Below, piece after piece: positions 18,022-25,913 of a DNA stretch of 64,000 nucleotides. Every line of letters begins with the position of its first letter. Position 1 is the first letter of the stretch. A model generated the notes under the pieces. It worked only from the letters and a program-made list of their open reading frames with translations, had not been told where the DNA came from and ran no database searches. The translations under genes were made by a program, and so were the position numbers. This stretch comes from Paenibacillus pectinilyticus (GTDB taxonomy: Bacteria; Bacillota; Bacilli; Paenibacillales; NBRC-103111): contig NZ_LYPC01000027.1 of the NCBI RefSeq assembly GCF_001700435.1, positions 736,433-800,432 of the forward strand. The letters run 5' to 3'.

Positions 18022-19593
18022 ATGGCGATGGTATACAAACAACAGGATAATAGCCTAGAAGCGACTCCGCCGGTTGTATTAGATGGGGAGCAATTAATAC
18101 CAGCGTTAGTCGCGGCAGTTGCTTATGATAATGTGTCAGTCGAACTAGATGAACAGGCACTCAGGCGTGTGATCGCGTGTCGCAATATGGTAGAAGAACT
18201 TGTCACTACAGGCCAAGTGGTCTACGGCGTCACAACAGGCTTCGGAAAATTCAGTGATGTGCATATTTCACCGCAAGATGCTGCGCAGCTGCAAGTGAAC
18301 CTGATCCGCAGCCATGCCTGCGCTGTAGGCAGACCGCTGCCGGAACCGACGGTTCGTGCTCTGATGCTGCTGCGTGCAAATGCACTGGCAAAAGGACATT
18401 CCGGCATCCGGCCGGAAACGCTGCAGTTATTGATCGATTGCATCAACTGTGGCGTTCACCCGGTTGTGCCGGAGCAGGGCTCTCTAGGCGCGAGCGGAGA
18501 CCTGGCGCCGCTGTCACATTTGGCGCTCGTCCTAATGGGCGAGGGCGAGGCATTGTACCAAGGCGAGCGCCTGCCAGGGGGGAAAGCACTTGCAAGAGCC
18601 GGTCTCAAGCCGATCACATTACAGGCGAAAGAGGGGCTTGCCCTGATTAATGGCACACAGATCATGACGTCCATCGGTACTTTGGCACTTGTCCACTCAC
18701 AACGTCTCGCGAAAATCGCCGATGTGATCGCATCACTGACGGTTGAATGCTTGCGAGGCATTCCGGATGCTTTTGCTGAAGAGGTGCATCAAGTACGCCC
18801 TTATCCCGAGCAAATCGGGGTGGCTAAGAACTTGCGCAGCTTGCTGCAAGGCAGCAAGCTGACAACGCGCCAAGGCGAGCATCGCGTTCAGGACGCTTAC
18901 TCGCTGCGCTGCCTGCCGCAAGTACATGGCGCGACGCGCCAAGTTCTTGCCTATGCGCAAGATAAGATTGCCATTGAGATCAACGCAGCGACCGACAATC
19001 CATTGCTATTCGTCGATAAGGGTCTCGTTATTTCCGGTGGTAACTTCCATGGGCAGCCGATCGCATTTGCGATGGATTTTCTGAAAATTGGCATGAGTGA
19101 GCTCGCGAATATTTCGGAGCGCCGCACAGAGCGCCTCGTCAATCCGGCGCTTTCTGGAGGATTGCCCGCGTTTTTGAGCCATAACCCTGGTGTAGGCTCT
19201 GGCCTGATGATCACACAGTATGTCAGTGCATCACTCGTTTCGGAAAATAAAGTGCTGGCACATCCATCCAGCGTGGACTCGATACCGTCATCTGCGAATC
19301 AAGAGGATCATGTGTCCATGGGAACAACAGCTGCACGTCATGCAGCGCAGGTCATCGACAATGTGTCGAAGGTGCTAGCTATCGAATTGATTTGTGCGGC
19401 TGAAGCTGCTGAATTTATTGGGGTAGAGGGTCTGGCTCCAGCAACTCGGGTACTGTACAGCAAGCTGCGAGCTCTCGTCCCGCCAGTAGTGAAGGATCGT
19501 TCAACTACCCATGATATCGAAAACGTGGCGAAAGCTTTACTGGAAGGCAAGTGGCTGCAAGCGGTTGAGGATGTAACAGGAACGTTATTTTAA
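18022..19593 (+). CDS. hutH: Histidine ammonia-lyase (histidase)
   Basis: 523 residues. It converts L-histidine to trans-urocanate and ammonia, the first step of histidine breakdown, in the cytoplasm. The MIO cofactor forms from A157-S158-G159 in GSLGASGDLAPL. Other family marks are VYGVTTGFGKF near the N-terminus and the central EIN-AATDNPL stretch. The ATG at 18022 has AAAGGAG at 18004-18010. The N-terminus runs about 15 residues longer than in B. subtilis HutH. It is first in the hutHUIG operon, with hutU 31 bases downstream, and lies behind the leader hairpin. Confidence 0.97.
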   Translation: MAMVYKQQDNSLEATPPVVLDGEQLIPALVAAVAYDNVSVELDEQALRRVIACRNMVEELVTTGQVVYGVTTGFGKFSDVHISPQDAAQLQVNLIRSHACAVGRPLPEPTVRALMLLRANALAKGHSGIRPETLQLLIDCINCGVHPVVPEQGSLGASGDLAPLSHLALVLMGEGEALYQGERLPGGKALARAGLKPITLQAKEGLALINGTQIMTSIGTLALVHSQRLAKIADVIASLTVECLRGIPDAFAEEVHQVRPYPEQIGVAKNLRSLLQGSKLTTRQGEHRVQDAYSLRCLPQVHGATRQVLAYAQDKIAIEINAATDNPLLFVDKGLVISGGNFHGQPIAFAMDFLKIGMSELANISERRTERLVNPALSGGLPAFLSHNPGVGSGLMITQYVSASLVSENKVLAHPSSVDSIPSSANQEDHVSMGTTAARHAAQVIDNVSKVLAIELICAAEAAEFIGVEGLAPATRVLYSKLRALVPPVVKDRSTTHDIENVAKALLEGKWLQAVEDVTGTLF

Positions 19594-19624
19594 CCATAGA
19601 GAGTAACTATGTAGGAGGCCACCT

Positions 19625-21304
19625 ATGATGAATGCTAATCATCCCAAAAGAGTGATCCGCGCCCCTCGCGGTACTGAACTGTCCTGCAAAGGCTGGGTAC
19701 AGGAAGCGGCGATGCGCATGCTGATGAATAACCTGGATCCTGACGTCGCGGAACGGCCAGAAGATCTTGTCGTCTACGGCGGCATTGGGAAAGCGGCTCG
19801 CAACTGGCCTTCCTACGAGGCCATCATCCGCGAATTGCAGCGACTGGAAAAGGATGAAACGCTGCTGATTCAATCTGGCAAGCCGGTTGGCGTTTTCAGA
19901 ACCCATGAACGCGCACCGCGCGTGTTGCTGTCTAACTCTGTTCTCGTGCCTAAATGGGCGAATTGGGAGCATTTCCGCGAGCTGGAGCAGAAGGGGCTGA
20001 TGATGTACGGCCAAATGACCGCAGGAAGCTGGATTTACATTGGAACACAGGGTATTCTGCAAGGTACCTACGAAACATTTGCTGAAGCAGCCCGCCAACA
20101 TACAGATGACGGTTCACTTCAAGGTACTTTGACGTTGACCGCAGGACTTGGCGGCATGGGTGGCGCTCAGCCATTAGCGGTCACGATGAATGAGGGGGTT
20201 GTCATCGCAGTCGAAGTTGACCGTAGTCGGATTGAGCGCAGGATCCACACGCGTTACTGTGATGTGTTAGCGGAAACGCTAGATGAGGCACTGCTGCTTG
20301 CGGGGAAAGCTATGGAAGAGAAAAGACCGCTAGCCATTGGCCTGCTGGGTAACGCAGCTGAAATTTATCCAGAATTTGTGCGACGAGGCATTAAGCCACA
20401 TTTCGTTACGGACCAAACGTCGGCTCATGACCCGCTGATCGGCTATATCCCGGTTGGCTTTACGTTGGACACAGCAGCCGCAATGCGTGAGAAGGATCCT
20501 GAACAATACGTGAAGCTTTCCAAAAGCAGCATAGCGGCGCATGTGCAAGCGATGCTCGACTTGCAGCAAATGGGTTCCGTCGTATTCGATTATGGCAACA
20601 ATATTCGCCAAGTCGCATTCGATGAAGGCGTAACAAACGCATTCAATTTCCCGGGCTTCGTCCCAGCCTATATCCGACCACTTTTCTGCGAAGGCAAGGG
20701 ACCGTTCCGCTGGGCAGCTCTCTCCGGTGATCCGGAGGACATTCGCAAAACAGACCAACTCGTTCTTCAGTTCTTCCCGGAAAATGATCGTCTACGCCGC
20801 TGGATTGAAATGGCAAGTGAGCGTGTCGCGTTCCAAGGTCTGCCAGCTCGTATTTGCTGGCTCGGCTATGGGGAGCGCGAAAAATTCGGCCTCGCACTGA
20901 ACGAAATGGTGCGAAACGGTGAGTTGAAAGCACCGATTGTTATCGGTCGCGATCATTTGGATTGTGGTTCTGTGGCGTCGCCTAACCGTGAAACGGAAGC
21001 GATGAAAGACGGTTCCGACGCTGTTGGCGACTGGGCCATTTTGAATGCGTTGATCAATACTTCAGCAGGCGCATCTTGGGTTTCTGTCCATCATGGCGGT
21101 GGCGTAGGCATGGGCTACTCGCTGCACGCAGGGATGGTTGTGGTAGCGGACGGGACGGATGAAGCAGCAGAGCGCCTTCGCTGTGTACTGACCTCAGATC
21201 CTGGTATGGGCGTTATCCGTCATGTAGATGCAGGCTACGACGACGCGATTGAAACAGCGGAGAAGCACGGTATTCGCATCCCGATGCGTGAGCAGGAATC
21301 GTGA
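19625..21304 (+). CDS. hutU: Urocanate hydratase (urocanase)
   Basis: 559 residues, full length for the family. It adds water to urocanate to give 4-imidazolone-5-propionate, using tightly bound NAD+ as an electrophile. Diagnostic stretches are YGGIGKAARNWPSYEA near residues 50-65, the glycine-rich LTAGLGGMGGAQPLAVT NAD site and VSVHHGGGVGMGYSLHAGM near the C-terminus. GGAGG ends about 7 bases before the ATG. It sits between hutH and hutI, with a 15-base gap to hutI. Confidence 0.97.
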   Translation: MMNANHPKRVIRAPRGTELSCKGWVQEAAMRMLMNNLDPDVAERPEDLVVYGGIGKAARNWPSYEAIIRELQRLEKDETLLIQSGKPVGVFRTHERAPRVLLSNSVLVPKWANWEHFRELEQKGLMMYGQMTAGSWIYIGTQGILQGTYETFAEAARQHTDDGSLQGTLTLTAGLGGMGGAQPLAVTMNEGVVIAVEVDRSRIERRIHTRYCDVLAETLDEALLLAGKAMEEKRPLAIGLLGNAAEIYPEFVRRGIKPHFVTDQTSAHDPLIGYIPVGFTLDTAAAMREKDPEQYVKLSKSSIAAHVQAMLDLQQMGSVVFDYGNNIRQVAFDEGVTNAFNFPGFVPAYIRPLFCEGKGPFRWAALSGDPEDIRKTDQLVLQFFPENDRLRRWIEMASERVAFQGLPARICWLGYGEREKFGLALNEMVRNGELKAPIVIGRDHLDCGSVASPNRETEAMKDGSDAVGDWAILNALINTSAGASWVSVHHGGGVGMGYSLHAGMVVVADGTDEAAERLRCVLTSDPGMGVIRHVDAGYDDAIETAEKHGIRIPMREQES

Positions 21305-21319
21305 AGGAGGCGTGTATAG

Positions 21320-22627
21320 ATGGAACGGATTGATTTGCTCGTTACGGGGATTGGCCGATTGGTTACCCCTCAGGGAAATGCACCGCGCTGCGGGCAACAA
21401 ATGAAGGAACTCTGTGAGATCACGGATGCAGCGATTGCTATCCTAGCGGGAAGAATCGTCTTGTTTGGCCCAGCTCAAGAAATTCTAGACGGTCTTGCAG
21501 CCGTGGAAATTTCAGAAACCATCGACGTTGGCGGACGAATGGTCACCCCAGGCCTGGTCGATCCGCACACCCATCTCGTACATGGCGGTTCCCGTGAACA
21601 TGAGTTGGCGCTGAAGCGATCCGGTGTCCCGTATTTAGAAATTTTGGCGCAGGGCGGCGGCATTCTTAGCACGGTAAGGTGTACACGGGCTGCATGTGAG
21701 CAGGACCTGTATGTAAAGGCGCTTCGAAGCTTGAATGAAATGCTTTTGAATGGTGTCACGACGGTTGAGGCGAAAAGCGGTTACGGTCTCACAGTGGAGG
21801 ATGAATTGAAACAATTGCGTGTGGCGAAACGCTTGAACGATACTCACCCGGTTGATATCGTCTCAACGTTTATGGGGGCGCATGCTGTGCCGCCGGAGTT
21901 TAAAGGACATACGGAGGCGTTTGTAGACCACATCGTCAATGAGATGCTTCCTAAGGTGGCTGAAGAAAAGCTAGCGGTGTTTTGCGACGTGTTTTGTGAG
22001 CAGGGTATATTTTCCGTTGAGCAGTCTCGCCGTATCCTACTTGCAGGTAAACACGGCGGTCTGATCCCGAAAATACATGCGGATGAAATTGAGCCGTTGG
22101 GCGGAGCCGAGTTAGCGGGTGAAGTTGGTGCGATCTCCGCCGAACATTTGCTGGCTGCGACCGATAAAGGCTTGGCTGCAATGGCCAAACATGGTGTGAT
22201 TCCTGTGCTCTTGCCAGGTACTTCGTTCAATTTGGGTCTGGCTAAGCATGCCCGGGCACGCGACATGATCGACAGATTCGAACTGCCAGTGGCCCTTTCA
22301 ACCGACTATAACCCAGGTTCCTGTCCGACTGAATCGATCCAGCTCATCATGATGTTAGCGTCACTGAACTTGAAGATGACACCTGAGGAGATTCTGACTG
22401 CATGCACGATTAACGCAGCGAACGCACTCGGACGCGGTGAAGACATCGGCTCCATTGAGGTAGGGAAGCTGGCGGATTTAACGATATTCGATGCGCCAAA
22501 TATCGCATATTTGCCATATCATTTCGGAACTAACCACACGTTCGGTGTCATCAAAAATGGGCATGTGATCGTGTGGAACCGTGCTATCGTGTATACGGAA
22601 GCTAGTAAGGAAGGGGCTGAGCTATGA
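21320..22627 (+). CDS. hutI: Imidazolonepropionase
   Basis: 435 residues, an amidohydrolase-superfamily enzyme that opens the ring of imidazolonepropionate to N-formimidoyl-L-glutamate. The metal-binding HxH is in DPHTHLVHGGSREHE at about residues 82-84. Further metal and substrate residues fall in STFMGAHAVPPE, KIHADEIEPLGG and ALSTDYNPGSCPTE. AAGGAGG precedes the ATG by about 9 bases. The stop codon overlaps the start of hutG (ATGA), so the two are translationally coupled. Confidence 0.97.
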   Translation: MERIDLLVTGIGRLVTPQGNAPRCGQQMKELCEITDAAIAILAGRIVLFGPAQEILDGLAAVEISETIDVGGRMVTPGLVDPHTHLVHGGSREHELALKRSGVPYLEILAQGGGILSTVRCTRAACEQDLYVKALRSLNEMLLNGVTTVEAKSGYGLTVEDELKQLRVAKRLNDTHPVDIVSTFMGAHAVPPEFKGHTEAFVDHIVNEMLPKVAEEKLAVFCDVFCEQGIFSVEQSRRILLAGKHGGLIPKIHADEIEPLGGAELAGEVGAISAEHLLAATDKGLAAMAKHGVIPVLLPGTSFNLGLAKHARARDMIDRFELPVALSTDYNPGSCPTESIQLIMMLASLNLKMTPEEILTACTINAANALGRGEDIGSIEVGKLADLTIFDAPNIAYLPYHFGTNHTFGVIKNGHVIVWNRAIVYTEASKEGAEL

Positions 22628-23586
22628 GCCACGAGATTCCTTTTCTGAAAGCACCTGATCAAGCGGTATTCAGAGATCACCTGGAAACCAAGGTTGCCCA
22701 CTGGATTCGCCAGTGGGATGGTCAAGAACGATTGCTTGCAGGCATCATTGGCATCCCGTTATCCAAATCTTCGATCTCGCTTTCGGGTGCATCGGCGACA
22801 CCAGCCGCGATACGTGCGGCATTCAAGTCGTTTACTACCTACTCCATGGAGTATGGTGTTGACCTGCAAGATTTAGCTGTTCGCGACCTTGGCGATATCC
22901 ACATGCACGTGACCGATATTGCGGAATGCCACCGCCGCATCGAGGAGAGTCTAAGAGCGCTGTACAAAGAGCAGCCGGGAATGATTCCGATTATTTTTGG
23001 CGGTGATCATTCGACGAGCTGCCCATCGCTTAAAGCCTTCGTCGATCGGTACCCTGGGCAAAAAGTTGGCATTCTTCATTTTGACGCTCACCATGATGTG
23101 CGTAATTTTGAAGATGGCGGCGTTACGAACGGTACACCGTTCCGCGGTATTCTCGAATCAGGTGTGGTCGATGGACATAACATCGTTCAAATCGGGATTC
23201 GAGGCTTCATGAATGCTAAGCCCTATCATGACTACGTGAAGAGTAAAGGCGTACAGGTATATACTTCACGTGATGTACGGCGGCTGGGAATGGATGCAGT
23301 ACTCGATCAGGCGCTTCTGCATGCAGGGGATGGAACCGAAGCGCTTTACGTGAGTTTTGACGTTGACGTTATCGATCAGGCCTTTGCACCGGGATGTCCG
23401 GCGATTGGTACGGGCGGGATGAATCCGTGGGATGCGCTGGATGCCCTTTATCGTCTGGGTTCCCTGTCAACCGTGCAGGGGCTGGACTTCGTCTGCATCG
23501 ATCCGACCATCGATGTGCGTAACGTGACCTCACGGCTAGCCGTACAGTTGATGCTCAGCTTCTTGGCAGGGGTTGCTGCACGATAA
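22624..23586 (+). CDS. hutG: Formimidoylglutamase
   Basis: 320 residues of the arginase/agmatinase fold. It hydrolyses N-formimidoyl-L-glutamate to glutamate and formamide, ending the pathway. The binuclear manganese site is visible as GGDHSTS, HFDAHHDVR and SFDVDVID. The ATG overlaps the hutI stop by four bases. No hutM permease or hutP regulator follows; a strong terminator comes 21 bases after the stop. Confidence 0.96.
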   Translation: MSHEIPFLKAPDQAVFRDHLETKVAHWIRQWDGQERLLAGIIGIPLSKSSISLSGASATPAAIRAAFKSFTTYSMEYGVDLQDLAVRDLGDIHMHVTDIAECHRRIEESLRALYKEQPGMIPIIFGGDHSTSCPSLKAFVDRYPGQKVGILHFDAHHDVRNFEDGGVTNGTPFRGILESGVVDGHNIVQIGIRGFMNAKPYHDYVKSKGVQVYTSRDVRRLGMDAVLDQALLHAGDGTEALYVSFDVDVIDQAFAPGCPAIGTGGMNPWDALDALYRLGSLSTVQGLDFVCIDPTIDVRNVTSRLAVQLMLSFLAGVAAR

Positions 23587-23606
23587 TTTTTCCTGAATCG
23601 ACGTAT

Positions 23607-23653
23607 AAAGAAGCAGACAGCGGATGACTACATCTGTTGTCTGCTTCTTTTTA
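23607..23653. terminator. Bidirectional terminator after hutG
   Basis: A 20-bp stem (23607-23626 with 23631-23650, two G-U pairs) and a 4-base loop ACTA, with A-rich left and T-rich right flanks. It serves the hut operon and the truncated regulator gene on the other strand, which ends at 23666. Confidence 0.9.
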
Positions 23654-23665
23654 TGAAATGGTATT

Positions 23666-24421
23666 TTAATACTTAAAGTTCGAACCTTGATTCAGCTTCC
23701 TATAAGCTGACGGAGACATGTTAAGCCGCTCTTTAAACACGCGCGAAAATGTGGAATAGGATGTAAATCCGACTTCAAAGCCGACGGTGATCACGGATGC
23801 ATGGCTGGAGATCAGCAAGCTGCAAGCATGCGATATTCTAATTTTCTCTAAAAAATCATGGAAATTATCTCCAATAATCGGTTTAAATGAAGTGCTGATA
23901 TGAGGAACGCTTACATAAAAGCGCTCTGCTAACGATTCCAATTTCATGTCATCGCGGAAGTGTTGATAGACATAGAGAATGATCTCCCACATTTTCCCTT
24001 TTTTATGTTTAGGGTTTCTATGTGTTTCGTTGTCATTCTTGGCAAAGCAGCCCCGTTCCAATAAGATCAAGGCTTCGGTAAATTTCGTTATGAACATCTG
24101 CTGACAGAACGGTTGATTGCTAAGGATTTCCTGATGCATTCTCTGAAATATTGGAAGTAGTTGATTAGTAAGTTCATCCTCCAACTGGTAGGAAGGCTCG
24201 CCTTCAGTACCAGCACGAAGCAGTATTTCGCTAAAAGCAGATGAGTCATCGGATCCATAAATAGCTTGCGGCCCAATAGCTCCAACATATAAATGCAGTT
24301 CTTGTCCTCGCGGTATTTTGATTTGATGCACTTGATGCGGAAGTAAGAGGGTAAAGGTGCCAGGCCCGATGGGCCGTTCGATCCCATTAATAATTTCTGT
24401 ACCGCTGCCATGAAAAGCGTA
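23666..24421 (-). pseudogene. AraC-family regulator, 5' end deleted
   Basis: About 252 codons survive. From the junction the frame reads YAFHGSGTEIING, then RPIGPGTFTLLLPHQVHQI, the normal beta-barrel ligand-binding part of an AraC regulator, and ends with two complete HTH units (SYSTFSRVFKERLNMSPSAYRK). About 35-40 N-terminal residues are missing. Upstream the frame runs into what is GH88 sequence on the other strand and meets a stop at 24455-24457 with no start codon. The GTG at 24331 is an internal codon of the domain, not a credible start. Originally it probably controlled the divergent GH88 gene. Two HTH units remain, but without promoter or start I call it a pseudogene. Confidence 0.8.
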
Positions 24422-24424
24422 GGT

Positions 24425-25099
24425 ATTATCGACTGTATGATGAATCTGCCACTCCTATACTGGGCTTCGAGGGAAATAGCTGACCCACGCTATCGGCTTA
24501 TTGCTGAAATTCATGCGGATACTGTCCTTCGGGAGTTTGTACTTGCGGATGGATCCGTTCACCATATCGTCTGCTTCGATCCGGAAACAGGGGAGCGAAT
24601 CGAAGCGCTTGCTGGTCAAGGGTATGCCGCGGATTCGGCATGGTCAAGAGGAGCGGCATGGGCATTGTATGGATTTGCGCTAAGCTTTACATACACGGGT
24701 AAGGAGAAGTACCTTATCGCTGCAAAGAAGGTGGCACATTTTTTTCTGGATCATTTGCCAGCAGACTTTGTACCCTATTGGGATTTTAGACTGCCTGCTG
24801 AAGCGGAAGGCATGCCTAGAGATTCCTCCGCGGCAGCGATCGCCGCTTCAGGGCTTCTTGAACTGGCATCATTGTTATCCGAAGAGGATGGGAAAGCGTA
24901 TAAGCAATCGGCCGAAAGCATCCTTCGTTCCTTGTACGAAAACTACGGTGCTTGGAACGAGGATGAAGAAGGGCTGCTGTTACATGCGACCGGATATTTC
25001 GCTGCAGATATTTATGTAGATGCGCCGCTCATTTTCGGAGATTATTATTATGCTGAAGCGTTGTTGAAGCTTAAGAATAATGAGACAAAGCCATGGTGA
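24425..25099 (+). pseudogene. Unsaturated glucuronyl hydrolase (GH88), N-terminal half deleted
   Basis: 225 codons match the C-terminal 60% of GH88 enzymes: IDCMMNLPLLYWAS, ADTVLREFV-DGSVHHIV, SAWSRGAAWALYGFAL and PYWDFR. Family members are about 375 residues and carry another essential Asp in the missing half. The sequence begins abruptly at about 24425, where the opposite strand changes into the AraC fragment. The ATG at 24410 lies in AraC-derived DNA. GH88 enzymes remove the unsaturated uronic acid left by polysaccharide lyases; this copy should be inactive. No frameshift is seen in the remaining part, so the deletion looks recent. Confidence 0.85.
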
Positions 25100-25145
25100 A
25101 GGGGTTTATATTTCACTCAAAATCAGACAAGGAAGGGAATAGAAA

Positions 25146-25850
25146 ATGACAACAAATCGTGTGAACTTAGTGAAACCAGGATATTTTGGAACAGCGGCTG
25201 CAGCGGATAGCCGAAGAGGAGAATTTGATTTTGGCAACGAGGTGTTGATTGCGCACGAAGTACCGGTGGATTTTGTATTTATTGGCGACTCGATTACGCA
25301 TATGTGGGAATTGAATGCTTATTTTGGCCGCGGCGAACGTTTTATTGTGAATCGTGGGATTGGCGGAGACGTAAGCAGCCATGTATTGCGAAGATTTGAT
25401 GGGGATGTTAGCCAATTAAAGCCGAAGCATGTGGTGATAAAAATTGGCGTAAACAATTTTTGGGCATTTGATGGCGCGACAATCGAGCATCGGAAAACAG
25501 GGGAACAGATCATTTCAGCACTCGTATCTGATATTCAGGAAATGGTTAAAAAAGCGAAAGAAAACGATATTATACCCATCATCTGTTCCATACTTCCTAC
25601 GAATTTACCGCAATCTGGACATAATTATCTACGCAATACAAGCATAATCAGTGTGAACGAGAGTCTACAACAAATAGCTAATGATTATGGTGCTATTTAT
25701 GTCGATTATCATTCGCGAATGATCACAGTAGACGGTATCCAGCTTCGCGATGAGCTCGCAGACGATGGCCTTCACCCGCATGTGCTTGGCTACGACATTA
25801 TGGCCAATGCTTTGCGTGAAACGTTGGAACATACTGGGATTCACATCTAG
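25146..25850 (+). CDS. SGNH/GDSL-family hydrolase
   Basis: 234 residues, no signal peptide. The four SGNH blocks are visible: nucleophile S49 in FIGDSITHMW, the oxyanion Gly in NRGIGGD, N103 in IGVNN, and D207/H210 in DDGLHPH. Such enzymes deacetylate or deacylate sugars and small esters in the cytoplasm. It begins 46 bases after the truncated GH88 gene with AAGGAAGGG upstream, so it was probably the second gene of the same sugar operon and may deacetylate oligosaccharides. With the divergent promoter region lost to the deletion, its present expression is unclear. A good terminator follows. Confidence 0.88.
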   Translation: MTTNRVNLVKPGYFGTAAAADSRRGEFDFGNEVLIAHEVPVDFVFIGDSITHMWELNAYFGRGERFIVNRGIGGDVSSHVLRRFDGDVSQLKPKHVVIKIGVNNFWAFDGATIEHRKTGEQIISALVSDIQEMVKKAKENDIIPIICSILPTNLPQSGHNYLRNTSIISVNESLQQIANDYGAIYVDYHSRMITVDGIQLRDELADDGLHPHVLGYDIMANALRETLEHTGIHI

Positions 25851-25863
25851 CACGAAAGAGTAG

Positions 25864-25895
25864 ACCTCCGAAGCCATCATGCTTCGGAGGTTTTT
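25864..25895 (+). terminator. Rho-independent terminator after the SGNH hydrolase gene
   Basis: ACCTCCGAAGC (25864-25874) pairs perfectly with GCTTCGGAGGT (25881-25891) around CATCAT, followed by TTTT. It lies between this gene and the convergent minus-strand gene ending at 25914. Confidence 0.92.
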
Positions 25896-25913
25896 CGCAT
25901 CCCAGTTGAAAAA

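Noticed and set aside
24331..24333. GTG as a true start of a short AraC protein
   Set aside because: The frame remains open upstream and continues to encode conserved AraC residues (FHGSGTE, RPIGPGTF) as far as the junction, so the GTG is an internal Val.
24088..24411. 107-codon minus-strand frame overlapping the AraC remnant
   Set aside because: The frame next to it carries the conserved AraC ligand-domain sequence; this one is a shadow with no family resemblance.
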